Source of the DNA: Clostridia bacterium
Lineage (GTDB): Bacteria; Bacillota_A; Clostridia; Peptostreptococcales; JAAYPU01
Assembly (NCBI GenBank): GCA_022360735.1
Contig: JAKSCF010000379.1
Span: 1 to 11,956 of the forward strand
DNA length: 11,956 bases
Direction of reading: 5' to 3'
In this document: one piece after another, positions 1-6,617 of the stretch
Position numbering within the stretch: the stretch's first letter is position 1
Layout of the letters: every line of letters begins with the position of its first letter
Position numbers and translations under genes: made by a program
The notes under the pieces: model-generated
The model's input: the letters and a program-made list of their open reading frames with translations, nothing else
Databases searched by the model: none
What the model was told of the DNA's origin: nothing

Positions 1-128
1 AATCTCAGAAAGATGATTTTATGTATATTATATTCCTCTAAATATTGTTGATTGATTATCCATACATTGGTAACTAACTGTTCAATACTTATAGTAAAAG
101 GGTATCTTTTTGGAACGGATTAATTGGT

Positions 129-323
129 TTATCCGCCTGTAATGGTTTGAATAAGACTTATATGATCTCCATCATTAATCCATGTTTCCGAATATTGATT
201 CTTTGGAATGATCTTTCCATTGACTATAACCGCCAGGGTGTTCTTATACGCCTCTTCTTTTAACATTGCTTCTACCGTCAATTCCTTTTTCCATTCAACC
301 GTTCGGTTATTAACCTTTATCAT
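129..323 (-). CDS. MoaD/ThiS-family sulfur carrier protein
   Basis: This 64-residue protein has the size and pattern of a beta-grasp sulfur carrier: an N-terminal MIKVNNR strand, a central VIVNGKIIP strand, the INDGDHISLI segment, and a C-terminal TITGG ending in the di-glycine that is thiocarboxylated in MoaD and ThiS. It lies 54 bases behind the AOR gene on the same strand, with its own GGAGA ribosome binding site, so it probably shares that transcript. In this context the likely job is donating sulfur to the dithiolene of the tungsto- or molybdo-pterin cofactor of AOR rather than thiamine synthesis; this is inferred from location, since no thi genes are visible. A short palindrome (CACCAT-GA-ATGGTG, 353-366) lies in the intercistronic gap and could form a small hairpin. 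MoaD and ThiS cannot be told apart by sequence alone here. Confidence 0.88.
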   Translation of the reverse strand: MIKVNNRTVEWKKELTVEAMLKEEAYKNTLAVIVNGKIIPKNQYSETWINDGDHISLIQTITGG

Positions 324-377
324 AATGACTCTCCATTACAGCCGGACATCATCACCATGAATGGTGGAAATATACTT

Positions 378-2114
378 TTAGATGGAAGCATCTTGTTTCA
401 CTCCTTGAAATATTTCTGCCAATTCTCCATCAGTAATATCAAAGGCCGTCTTTGCAGCCGGTGACTCTTCAGTATAGAAAAATTCCGGCAGCTTGTCATC
501 TTCACCGGTTAATCCTGCAGCATCATTGAATGCTTTTTCCAGGACGATGGTTTGTGCCCCGATACCCATTAATTTTTCAATGCTCCATTCACCGCTATAT
601 CTAGCAGCCATCATCTCCGCCAAAGCGTTAAATGATTCCGGATTACTTGTAACAGCAGCAAAGGCAAACAAACACATGATATTATCACAAAAGGCCGCAG
701 CGATTTGCACTTCCTCAGATACCTTCACTTGACCTTCTTTTTTAAATGGGTCTACGCCTTCGACTCCCATAGTAAAACCTGCAGTATGATCCGCTCCCAT
801 AGGTGATGTTGAATAGGTAACACCCATTCCTTTCACACCCCTGGGGTCATATCCTGGTAAAGCTTGCCCTTTTACTGTCGGTATTCTTTTTGCATTTAAT
901 TTTTTACCCACATAATCTGCCCCTTGGCCTAATACGTTACCGAATTCCGTCCCATCAACCATTTCTTGAAGCAGACTTAAAGCACCGTTCTCATCGCCCC
1001 ATTGGAGTTTTCCTACGTCCATGCAGACTCCGATAGCAGCACCTATTTCAATGGTATCTACTCCAAAATCATCACATATTGCATCCATCTTAGCTATAGT
1101 ATCAAAAGAATAGATACCGCAATTGGGCCCACACAAAGCTATCGTTTCATATTCTAATCCGGATGTTATATATTCCTTACTGCTATTATGATATACATTG
1201 GAACACCTTATAGGGCATCCGGGTTGACAGGCAACACCAACTTTTCCACCATTTGCAAGAACATTTGATTTAAAGGTTTCCGCACCTAGTACCGAGACAT
1301 CGACTATTTTACCGCTAAAATTATTGACAGGTAGTATCTTTGCCTCATTGGTCACTTGAGTGAGAAACGGTGTGCCAAAATTTGTAAAAGCATAACCAAC
1401 AAGGCCATGCGTTCTTATAGAAGATATCACTTTCATGGTGGCGTCACTAAACTTTCTCTTACTTTTATAATTGATCCTGCTTGGATTCTCAGGGTTTTCA
1501 ACGACGATAGCTTTTACTTTTTTAGAACCCATCACGGCTCCCAGTCCTCCTCGAGCTGCAGCTCTGGCCGGATGTCCTGTTGCAGCATCCGTAGCCTGTA
1601 TGCCGGCACACCTATACCCTCTCTCTCCCGCAATTCCTATAGAAAGAACACTTATCTTGCCCTCAAACGTTTCACGGCATTTCTCAACCAATGCATAGTT
1701 GTTTAAGCCGGCCCACCCTCTGGCAGGTACAAAGTGCATATTGCTGTCTTTATCAACTTTTAGAATAAACCACTCCTCCTCTGTAGGAACATCTTCGATG
1801 ATAATCATTTTAATATCATGCTTAGCCAACATAAAACCTACATTTCCACCGACATTTGCCTCTTTGATTCCACCGGTTAACGGACTTTTTCCTCCAATGG
1901 AAAGTCTATTGACAGTTGGACCTGTCGTTCCTGCCAATAATCCCGTACTGATGATGAGTTTGTTTTCACCCCCTAAAGGATCACATTTTGGATTGACCTC
2001 GTCATTCATCACATGAGCGATTAAACCTCGTCCTCCAAAATCGGTATATTTTTCTTTAAGTTCTTCCCGCTTAATAGATTTTGTCTTCATGTCTAATCTA
2101 AATACTTTTGGCAT
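378..2114 (-). CDS. aor: Tungsten-type aldehyde:ferredoxin oxidoreductase family enzyme
   Basis: Cytoplasmic enzyme of the AOR family, which oxidises aldehydes to carboxylates (or the reverse) with ferredoxin, using a bis-pterin tungsten cofactor and one [4Fe-4S] cluster. The N-terminal domain shows the expected glycine-rich cofactor segments: FGGRG (26-30), TGPTVNRLSIGGKSPLTGG (64-82) and HPARAAARGGLGAVMGSK (181-198). The cluster ligands are probably C296, C300 and C304 (CQPGCPIRC) plus C481 (CDNIMC). GYDPRGVKGMGVTYSTSPMGADHTAG spans 421-446. At 578 residues it is slightly shorter than the roughly 605-residue archaeal enzyme. The start has an AGGAGG site at 2123-2128. The spacing C-x3-C-x3-C and the D-x3-C near C481 differ from the classical C-x2-C-x3-C and D-x4-C, suggesting a distinct subfamily; the substrate cannot be assigned. 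It is preceded by a sigma-54 promoter and followed by the MoaD-like gene. Confidence 0.95.
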   Translation of the reverse strand: MPKVFRLDMKTKSIKREELKEKYTDFGGRGLIAHVMNDEVNPKCDPLGGENKLIISTGLLAGTTGPTVNRLSIGGKSPLTGGIKEANVGGNVGFMLAKHDIKMIIIEDVPTEEEWFILKVDKDSNMHFVPARGWAGLNNYALVEKCRETFEGKISVLSIGIAGERGYRCAGIQATDAATGHPARAAARGGLGAVMGSKKVKAIVVENPENPSRINYKSKRKFSDATMKVISSIRTHGLVGYAFTNFGTPFLTQVTNEAKILPVNNFSGKIVDVSVLGAETFKSNVLANGGKVGVACQPGCPIRCSNVYHNSSKEYITSGLEYETIALCGPNCGIYSFDTIAKMDAICDDFGVDTIEIGAAIGVCMDVGKLQWGDENGALSLLQEMVDGTEFGNVLGQGADYVGKKLNAKRIPTVKGQALPGYDPRGVKGMGVTYSTSPMGADHTAGFTMGVEGVDPFKKEGQVKVSEEVQIAAAFCDNIMCLFAFAAVTSNPESFNALAEMMAARYSGEWSIEKLMGIGAQTIVLEKAFNDAAGLTGEDDKLPEFFYTEESPAAKTAFDITDGELAEIFQGVKQDASI

Positions 2115-2122
2115 GTTCCTTT

Positions 2123-2128
2123 CCTCCT
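2123..2128 (-). promoter_or_regulatory. Shine-Dalgarno of the AOR gene
   Basis: AGGAGG on the minus strand, eight bases before the ATG at 2114. It confirms the start codon used for the oxidoreductase. Confidence 0.85.
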
Positions 2129-2158
2129 ATTTTTAGATACACTTTTATAGAATATATC

Positions 2159-2173
2159 GCAACTATTGTGCCA
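2159..2173 (-). promoter_or_regulatory. Sigma-54 (RpoN) promoter of the AOR operon
   Basis: The minus strand reads TGGCAC (2173-2168), AATAG, TTGC (2162-2159), an exact match to the -24/-12 consensus TGGCAC-N5-TTGC. Transcription would start near 2147, leaving a leader of about 33 bases that contains the AGGAGG ribosome binding site. The T-run of a terminator hairpin ends on the first base of the -24 element, so upstream transcription is blocked just before it. Sigma-54 promoters need an enhancer-binding activator; none is encoded in this window. A loose interrupted palindrome around 2258-2274 (AATTTG and CAAAATT arms) could be an activator site, but this is weak. Confidence 0.78.
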
Positions 2174-2203
2174 AAAAAAAAGCCCTTTTTGGAGGCTCTT
2201 TTT
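2173..2203 (-). terminator. Rho-independent terminator upstream of the AOR promoter
   Basis: On the minus strand AAAAAGAGCC (2203-2194) pairs with GGCTTTTTTT (2184-2175) around a short loop, one G-U pair included, followed by an uninterrupted T-run. It is the second terminator behind ferritin and seems to insulate the AOR promoter, which begins on its last T. Confidence 0.75.
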
Positions 2204-2281
2204 CATATTATTAATACAAACAAGTATCATTTTAGGATTATTTAATGAAAAAGGCGTCAATTTGAAACAAAATTTATCATC

Positions 2282-2321
2282 AAAAAAAAAGGCCATTAAT
2301 AAAAATATTAATCGCCTTTTT
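2282..2321 (-). terminator. Terminator of the ferritin gene
   Basis: On the minus strand AAAAAGGC-G-ATTAAT (2321-2307) pairs with ATTAAT-G-GCCTTTTT (2300-2286) with one G-G mismatch and a six-base loop, and a run of nine Ts follows. It lies 20 bases after the ferritin stop codon. Its A-rich 5' arm would give terminator activity on the plus strand too. Confidence 0.85.
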
Positions 2322-2340
2322 ATGTTCTCTTATTTTTTTC

Positions 2341-2850
2341 TTATGCATCGGCCGGAGGTGTGAATACTCTTTTTGCTAATTCGTTATCAATCATGTAGAT
2401 GCCATGACCATCTTCTCCGACTCTTTCTAATTTTTTTAACAGATTTGAAAACATAGATTCTTCCTCAATCTGTTCATCTACAAACCATTTTAGAAAACTA
2501 ATGGTCGCATGCTCTCTTTCATCTATCGCTATATCCATCAAGTTATATATTCTTTTTGTCACCAATTGTTCGTGCTCGTAAGCCTTTTTAAATGCATCCA
2601 ATACTGAAGTGTAAGTATTCTCCGGTTGGTCTAATGCTGCTATTTCTGCTCTGCCATTCATATCTATGATATAGTCGAAGAATTTCATAGCATGAAATTT
2701 TTCTTCCTCTGCTTGAACTTTGAAAAAGTTCGAAAATCCATCTAAATCTTCTGACGCGCAATAGGCCGCCATGGCTAGGTATAGATTTTCTGAATACATT
2801 TCATATTTTATCTGCTCATTTAATACATTTACCAATTTTTCACTTAACAT
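2341..2850 (-). CDS. ftnA: Ferritin (FtnA-type, non-haem)
   Basis: This 169-residue four-helix-bundle protein stores iron as a ferric mineral inside a 24-subunit cytoplasmic shell. Every ferroxidase-centre residue of bacterial FtnA is present at the expected number: E17, E50, H53, E94, Q127 and E130, with the conserved LNEQIKYEMYS, AEEEKFHAMKFFDYI and FLKWFVDEQIEEE helices. I place the start at 2850 rather than the in-frame ATG at 2871, because the strong AGGAGGG site lies between them and is correctly spaced only for the inner ATG (MLSEKLVNVL). It follows the XRE regulator by 98 bases with no terminator, so it may be read from that operon as well as from its own promoter. In anaerobes ferritin also limits damage from oxygen exposure; that role is inferred. 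Confidence 0.95.
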   Translation of the reverse strand: MLSEKLVNVLNEQIKYEMYSENLYLAMAAYCASEDLDGFSNFFKVQAEEEKFHAMKFFDYIIDMNGRAEIAALDQPENTYTSVLDAFKKAYEHEQLVTKRIYNLMDIAIDEREHATISFLKWFVDEQIEEESMFSNLLKKLERVGEDGHGIYMIDNELAKRVFTPPADA

Positions 2851-2881
2851 ATAAAACCCTCCTGATTTCATCTTTATTGAT

Positions 2882-2928
2882 GATTTATATAAATCTTATG
2901 TTATATATTCCCTATATTTTATATTTAA
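2882..2928 (-). promoter_or_regulatory. Candidate ferritin promoter with regulator-like motif
   Basis: On the minus strand TTAAAT (2928-2923), 17 bases, then TATAAC (2905-2900) forms a weak sigma-A promoter. The -10 lies inside a plus-strand TATGTTATATATT (2897-2909) that recurs exactly at 3507-3519 upstream of the XRE operon, and a perfect 14-base palindrome GATTTATATAAATC (2882-2895) follows. The region is very AT-rich, so the promoter call is tentative; the shared 13-mer suggests the XRE protein may also bind here. Confidence 0.35.
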
Positions 2929-2948
2929 AACCATAATATATAATGTTT

Positions 2949-3158
2949 TTAACTTTTTTCTTCATAATAAAATATTTCATCAATTTTTGCATCCAAAGCC
3001 TCTGCAATTTCATACGCCAGCTTTAATGAAGGGTTATATTTGCCTTTTTCTAAGTGAATAATAGTTTCTCTTCTTACCTCAACTTTGTTAGCTAAATCTT
3101 CCTGAGTTAAACCATGCTTAGCTCTATATTGCTTAATACGTGTTTTTAATACTTTCAT
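2949..3158 (-). CDS. Small XRE-family transcriptional regulator
   Basis: This 69-residue protein is essentially one Cro/C1-type helix-turn-helix domain: the [20 protein letters not shown] segment (14-33) holds the two DNA-binding helices, followed by [21 protein letters not shown] (35-55). There is no sensor domain, as usual for the short clostridial and bacillar regulators paired with a small membrane protein. It starts two bases after the stop of the upstream membrane-protein gene, with AGGGAG provided by the end of that gene, so the two are translationally linked. The palindrome over the operon promoter is the likely autoregulatory site. Ferritin lies directly downstream and carries part of the same motif, so it may be a target. 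Confidence 0.92.
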   Translation of the reverse strand: MKVLKTRIKQYRAKHGLTQEDLANKVEVRRETIIHLEKGKYNPSLKLAYEIAEALDAKIDEIFYYEEKS

Positions 3159-3160
3159 CT

Positions 3161-3493
3161 TTATCTCCCTGTGAAATCATAGTATAAATAAGAAGCAACA
3201 AACGTAAAATATTGAGCAACGAAAATAACAGGTATCCCATAATATAACAGATCCTTTTGTCTTAGAATGGCAACGAATACAATTGCTGTAATACAAATAA
3301 CCATTGAGACTACAAAAGCATTTCTTGCTGCTTTATTGATATTGTCAATTAACCTTTCATCATCCTTAATCCCAAAGAATGCCAGAGATCCAAAAAAGCC
3401 AAAGAATCCATAAAATCCAACATTATCGGTAAAGTACCCTAACAGCCCTAAAAATCCTAAAACCCACAAACACTTAAACCAGTTTCTATTCAT
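3161..3493 (-). CDS. Small membrane protein, DUF3796-like partner of the XRE regulator
   Basis: This 110-residue integral membrane protein has hydrophobic segments at about 9-22, 26-41, 58-76 and 84-105. The N-terminus carries glycine/phenylalanine repeats ([11 protein letters not shown], then [15 protein letters not shown]), which I recognise as typical of DUF3796-type proteins encoded beside short XRE regulators. Function is unknown. A sensor or antagonist role toward the regulator is a plausible inference from the tight gene pairing, not something the sequence shows. Translation starts at the ATG at 3493, with AGGAGTG about nine bases upstream. Transcription probably begins near 3530, under the palindromic operator. 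Confidence 0.8.
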   Translation of the reverse strand: MNRNWFKCLWVLGFLGLLGYFTDNVGFYGFFGFFGSLAFFGIKDDERLIDNINKAARNAFVVSMVICITAIVFVAILRQKDLLYYGIPVIFVAQYFTFVASYLYYDFTGR

Positions 3494-3506
3494 ATTGCAT
3501 CACTCC

Positions 3507-3551
3507 TATGTTATATATTTATCACTTTATGTTATAAATATATAACATAAA
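3507..3551. promoter_or_regulatory. Operator-like palindrome plus half-site for the XRE regulator
   Basis: TTTATGTTATA (3526-3536) and TATAACATAAA (3541-3551) form a perfect 11-4-11 inverted repeat covering the -10 of the operon promoter. A further TATGTTATA half-site starts at 3507, exactly 21 bp (about two helical turns) from the left arm. This arrangement fits cooperative autorepression by the operon's own XRE protein; which protein binds is inferred. Confidence 0.6.
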
Positions 3552-3565
3552 TATATTTTTGTCAA
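3537..3565 (-). promoter_or_regulatory. Sigma-A promoter of the DUF3796-XRE operon
   Basis: On the minus strand a consensus TTGACA (3565-3560), 17 bases, and TATATT (3542-3537). The start point would be near 3530, about 37 bases before the ATG. The -10 sits at the centre of a perfect palindrome, so repressor binding would block it. Confidence 0.75.
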
Positions 3566-3633
3566 CCTTAAATTTCAAGATACAGTACATGAATAAAATT
3601 CCATATCATCCAAAATAGCACTTTCCAATTTTA

Positions 3634-3662
3634 TGTATATTAGATTTTAAACTTCCATTATA
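3634..3662 (+). promoter_or_regulatory. Candidate forespore (sigma-G/F-like) promoter of the SleB-type hydrolase
   Basis: TGTATA (3634-3639), 16 bases, then CATTATA (3656-3662). This fits the sigma-G type -35 (GHATR) and -10 (CATWHTA) patterns, though the spacer is a little short. It would give a leader of about 80 bases. SleB genes are forespore-expressed in Bacillus, which agrees. AT-rich DNA makes chance matches likely. Confidence 0.3.
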
Positions 3663-3748
3663 TATTTTTTCATGTAAAATGATATTAATCCTTACTAAAT
3701 AGAGTTTTATTGTAAAAAAATTACCTTTAATTTGGAGGACGTTATATC

Positions 3749-4693
3749 ATGAGAAAGAATGTATTATTGATTTTATGTATGATTTTATTGTTATGTAGTA
3801 TACATATTACCTATGCCAGTTCTTATGTGATGCATACCATTGAACCCGGCGACACTTACTGGAAGGTTGCCGAAGCTCATAATCAGGATATTCATTCATT
3901 GATGGCTATGAATTATTCTCCTGAGGATAATCTTATTCAAGGCCAGCTGCTGAAAGTACAAACATTACCTACCATTTCAATTGATGTTGATGGAAGTCAA
4001 ATATATCCGGATCAGACGCCGTATTTGGAAAATAACAGAGCCTTTGTCCCTATCCGTTTTGTCGCTGAAGCTTTAAGTGTAGATGATATCCATTGGGATA
4101 AAAACAGTAAGACAGCCATATTAAAAAAAGATAATTTGGACATTCGATTACCATATCAATCTAATCAGGCTTATATCAATGGAAGTCCATTTGACTTAGA
4201 CGCACCCATTCATATTATTGAAGGAAGGATTTATGTTCCCATTCGTTTTGTCGCTGAAGCCTTTAATTGTAAAGTGGATTGGGATGGAAGCAATTATAAT
4301 ATTAGTATTCATACAACATTAGAAAATCAAATTATTGAACCTGATGAGGTTTACTGGCTTTCCAGAATTGTTGAAGCTGAAGCCGGCTGGGAGCCTTATG
4401 AAGGAAAACTGGCAGTTGCCAATGTGGTTCTCAACAGAGTGAACAGTATTGAATTTCCTAACACAATTTACACCGTTATTTTTGACGGATACCAGTTTAC
4501 ACCGGTATTAGATGGAACGATTTACAATACACCTTCTCCAGAAAGCATACGAGCCGCAACAGAAGCCTTAGAAGGTAATAACAATATTAGTAGTTGTCTA
4601 TATTTTTTAAATCCCAGAAAATCAACAAACTTTTGGATTGTATATAATCGAACTTTTTATAAAACCATAAATCTTCATGATTTTTATCTATAA
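3749..4693 (+). CDS. Secreted LysM / CuAO-N-like / SleB-type cell-wall (cortex) hydrolase
   Basis: This 314-residue exported protein has a signal peptide at 1-23 (hydrophobic core 5-17, cleavage after TYA). A LysM peptidoglycan-binding motif follows (27-71, HTIEPGDTYWKVAEAH). Next is a copper-amine-oxidase-N-like domain (about 76-188) with its duplicated signature FVPIRFVAEAL (99-109) and YVPIRFVAEAF (162-172). The C-terminal SleB/CwlJ (Hydrolase_2) domain runs from 202 to 313: LSRIVEAEAGWEPYEGKLAV, with E211 the likely catalytic glutamate, then NVVLNRV and the CLYFLNP motif. The family cleaves peptidoglycan, classically spore-cortex muramic-lactam glycan during germination. GGAGG lies ten bases before the ATG, rather far. 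A strong terminator follows. A spore role is inferred from the domain; vegetative wall turnover is possible. Confidence 0.9.
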   Translation: MRKNVLLILCMILLLCSIHITYASSYVMHTIEPGDTYWKVAEAHNQDIHSLMAMNYSPEDNLIQGQLLKVQTLPTISIDVDGSQIYPDQTPYLENNRAFVPIRFVAEALSVDDIHWDKNSKTAILKKDNLDIRLPYQSNQAYINGSPFDLDAPIHIIEGRIYVPIRFVAEAFNCKVDWDGSNYNISIHTTLENQIIEPDEVYWLSRIVEAEAGWEPYEGKLAVANVVLNRVNSIEFPNTIYTVIFDGYQFTPVLDGTIYNTPSPESIRAATEALEGNNNISSCLYFLNPRKSTNFWIVYNRTFYKTINLHDFYL

Positions 4694-4701
4694 AATCATT
4701 T

Positions 4702-4729
4702 AAAAAAAATCCCGTAAAGGGATTTTTTT
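4702..4729. terminator. Bidirectional terminator between convergent genes
   Basis: AAAAAAATCCC and GGGATTTTTTT pair around the loop GTAAA. The stem has A- and T-runs on both sides, so it can stop the plus-strand hydrolase gene and the minus-strand paralog pair that converge here. Confidence 0.88.
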
Positions 4730-4753
4730 ATGAGCAAAATCGCTATAGAAACG

Positions 4754-5668
4754 TTATTGTATACCCAGTCTTACCGATAAAAAAGCTGTCCTTTCAGACT
4801 TCTTTAATAAAGGAAGCAATATGACTTGCTCCGATTCGGGTGCAGTAATAGAATCGATCTCGCCCTCTATAAATGTTTTGCCAAAAACACTGCTGGATAA
4901 TACTTCAAAAAATACAGGCAGAACGCTGGAACTACTAGTTGGAACCGTTATAGATTTGCTTACTAACTGTATGGATTGCCCTCCTTTAACGGGTATATTA
5001 AGTGGTACCGTTTCGCTTGAATCAACAAACCTTGCCGTAAAAGGCCCAAAGCTTGAAAACTGAATGGTAACGCCTTCAGCTATCTTAATAAAAGATTTTA
5101 CATCTACTTTTAATTTAGGAGATAAACTTTGACTTTTTATAATGGTCTCAAATGCATTGTATTTAAACTTACCTTTTGCCTCTAATTCTACAATCTTTAA
5201 TGACGGTGTCTGCCCTGAAACATCTTGGTTGCCTTGTGAATCGGATACTCTGGTCACATTATTGATATCATATATACCCGGTGAAGCCGCACCCTCAATT
5301 GAGAAAGTTAATATCACCGTTACCTCTTCATTTGGCATTAATTTCTCGATATTGCCGGAATATAAAATATGTCCTGCTAAAAGCGTTACGTTAATATCAG
5401 GGTAATCAACGTTTATAAATCTATAACTTAACCCATCAAAAAATTTAATCCTTCCATCAACTTTAATATTTTCTAAAATAACTTCATCAAGATTGATTAC
5501 TGTAAAAGCTACGTTAACGATAGCAATATTATTATCAATATCTATAGAGGTTTGAGTGTTAATCAATTTAAGATTACTTAAATTTTCCTCCGGAATATTA
5601 GAATAAGTTTTTTGATTCACTTTAATTCCGGTAATGGTAACGTTATTTGTAGGCTTCACACCGATCAT
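4754..5668 (-). CDS. Beta-rich protein of unknown function, paralog 1 (downstream copy)
   Basis: I do not recognise a named family. The 304-residue protein is predicted to be almost all beta, with no signal peptide, membrane segment or lipobox. An N-terminal sandwich-like region (about 40-140; DNNIAIVNVAFTVINLDEV, then YDINNVTRVSDSQGN) resembles DUF11-type or CARDB-type repeat domains in style. The C-terminal region (185-275) has the block GVTIQFSSFGPFTARFVDSS, VPLNIPVKGG (221-230), SSSVLPVFFEVL and FGKTFIEGEI. Each block has a clear counterpart in the gene immediately upstream, so the two arose by tandem duplication. The start at 5668 lies within the end of that gene; AAAGGAGG inside its reading frame serves as ribosome binding site, implying translational coupling. 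A spore-surface or other assembled structural role is conceivable but not shown. Confidence 0.8.
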   Translation of the reverse strand: MIGVKPTNNVTITGIKVNQKTYSNIPEENLSNLKLINTQTSIDIDNNIAIVNVAFTVINLDEVILENIKVDGRIKFFDGLSYRFINVDYPDINVTLLAGHILYSGNIEKLMPNEEVTVILTFSIEGAASPGIYDINNVTRVSDSQGNQDVSGQTPSLKIVELEAKGKFKYNAFETIIKSQSLSPKLKVDVKSFIKIAEGVTIQFSSFGPFTARFVDSSETVPLNIPVKGGQSIQLVSKSITVPTSSSSVLPVFFEVLSSSVFGKTFIEGEIDSITAPESEQVILLPLLKKSERTAFLSVRLGIQ

Positions 5669-6551
5669 GCTTCAAACCTCCTTTTTTCTGGTTATTTACC
5701 GGTTGAATAGACAAATAAATAACCTGCCTTGCCATTTGACTTTTTTGTCTGGTTTTATTAATAAAAAGTCCCGAAGTTATATCTTGCAGTTGTATTTTTT
5801 TAATGTTGGATTGTATCCAAGCTTTTCCTAATACTTCACTTTTAACAATATTAAAAACTACGGGTAAAACCAGACTGCTGCCTTTAGGCAGCATAAGATG
5901 ATTGGCTAAGAATTGTATATGGCTTCTACCTACTACCGGTTCATTTAAGGGAACCGATTCACGACTTTCTATGAACTTGGCTTCAAAAACACCGAAATCC
6001 TTAAATTCAACCGTTATGCCATTAGGTATGCATAAATTCACCCATACACTAAATTCTCCTTCAGGTACATACGGATTATTCTCTAATATGGTCAACATTT
6101 TATTTTTTTTAAATATCGACTTTGATTGGATATCATATATATTTAAAGGTGTACTGGCTACAAACTGTAATCGATCATCCTGATCATCTGTTATAACGGT
6201 TACATTATTAATAGAGAAGCACCCACCTGATTCTGAACCAATCACATCAAAAGTAATATTTACAAACTCTGAATCCTGTGACACAATCGTTCCTAAATTA
6301 CAGTTATAATCAATTTTCCCTTTGTTTATGGTCGTAGAAATAACGGGTGATGAAGTCGATATATTATTAAAAGTCAATGCAGAAGAAAGTTTTATATGTC
6401 CTTCTAAAGTCACGTTAGTAATATCCTCTGTTCCAATATTTGAAATATTAAAATAAACATTTATTACAGCTAAATTGTTTTCTTTCACATCAACTACCAT
6501 GCCGCTGTCATCTATTCTCAAGTTGCAGCTATTGGCTGCAAAAAAATCCAT
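5643..6551 (-). CDS. Beta-rich protein of unknown function, paralog 2 (upstream copy)
   Basis: Homologous along its whole length to the next gene. Matching blocks are NNLAVINVYFNISNIGTEDI, FSINNVTVITDDQ, GITVEFKDFGVFEAKFIESR, SVPLNEPVVGRSHIQF, GSSLVLPVVFNIVKSEVLGK and IYLSIQP. It too is beta-rich and lacks an export signal. I choose the ATG at 6551 (MDFFAANS), because AGGAGGG (6564-6558) is seven bases from it but only one base from the alternative ATG at 6557. Relative to its paralog it carries an extra C-terminal tail (VNNQKKGGLKHDRCEAYK). The codons of that tail supply the Shine-Dalgarno and start codon of the next gene, giving a 26-base overlap. The function is unknown; paralogs acting as subunits of one assembly would fit coupled translation. 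Confidence 0.8.
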   Translation of the reverse strand: MDFFAANSCNLRIDDSGMVVDVKENNLAVINVYFNISNIGTEDITNVTLEGHIKLSSALTFNNISTSSPVISTTINKGKIDYNCNLGTIVSQDSEFVNITFDVIGSESGGCFSINNVTVITDDQDDRLQFVASTPLNIYDIQSKSIFKKNKMLTILENNPYVPEGEFSVWVNLCIPNGITVEFKDFGVFEAKFIESRESVPLNEPVVGRSHIQFLANHLMLPKGSSLVLPVVFNIVKSEVLGKAWIQSNIKKIQLQDITSGLFINKTRQKSQMARQVIYLSIQPVNNQKKGGLKHDRCEAYK

Positions 6552-6589
6552 ATTCATCCCTCCTGTTTACAAAAAATATACGTCTAATA

Positions 6590-6617
6590 TATTTTATACG
6601 GTTACACCATATTAAGT
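6590..6617 (-). promoter_or_regulatory. Candidate promoter of the paralog pair (sigma-K-like)
   Basis: On the minus strand AC (6617-6616), 17 bases, then TATAAAATA (6598-6590), one base off the mother-cell sigma-K -10 CATAnnnTA. No sigma-A -35 lies at the right distance. The implied start near 6582 gives a 30-base leader. The motif is short and the DNA AT-rich, so this is tentative. Confidence 0.25.

Noticed and set aside
1..128. Minus-strand open frame past the sulfur carrier gene, from codon 119-117 to the window edge
   Set aside because: It is open for about 39 codons but has no ATG, GTG or TTG start and no ribosome binding site in view; it may be the start region of a further operon gene, but cannot be supported here.
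2205..2281. Possible small RNA between the two terminators upstream of AOR, starting from TTGACG at 2260-2255
   Set aside because: No acceptable -10 follows at a normal distance, and the product would be only some 50 bases including the hairpin.
2093..2296. Open reading frame of 67 codons across the AOR promoter
   Set aside because: It spans the terminator, sigma-54 promoter and AOR start, has low-complexity lysine/phenylalanine content, and no ribosome binding site.
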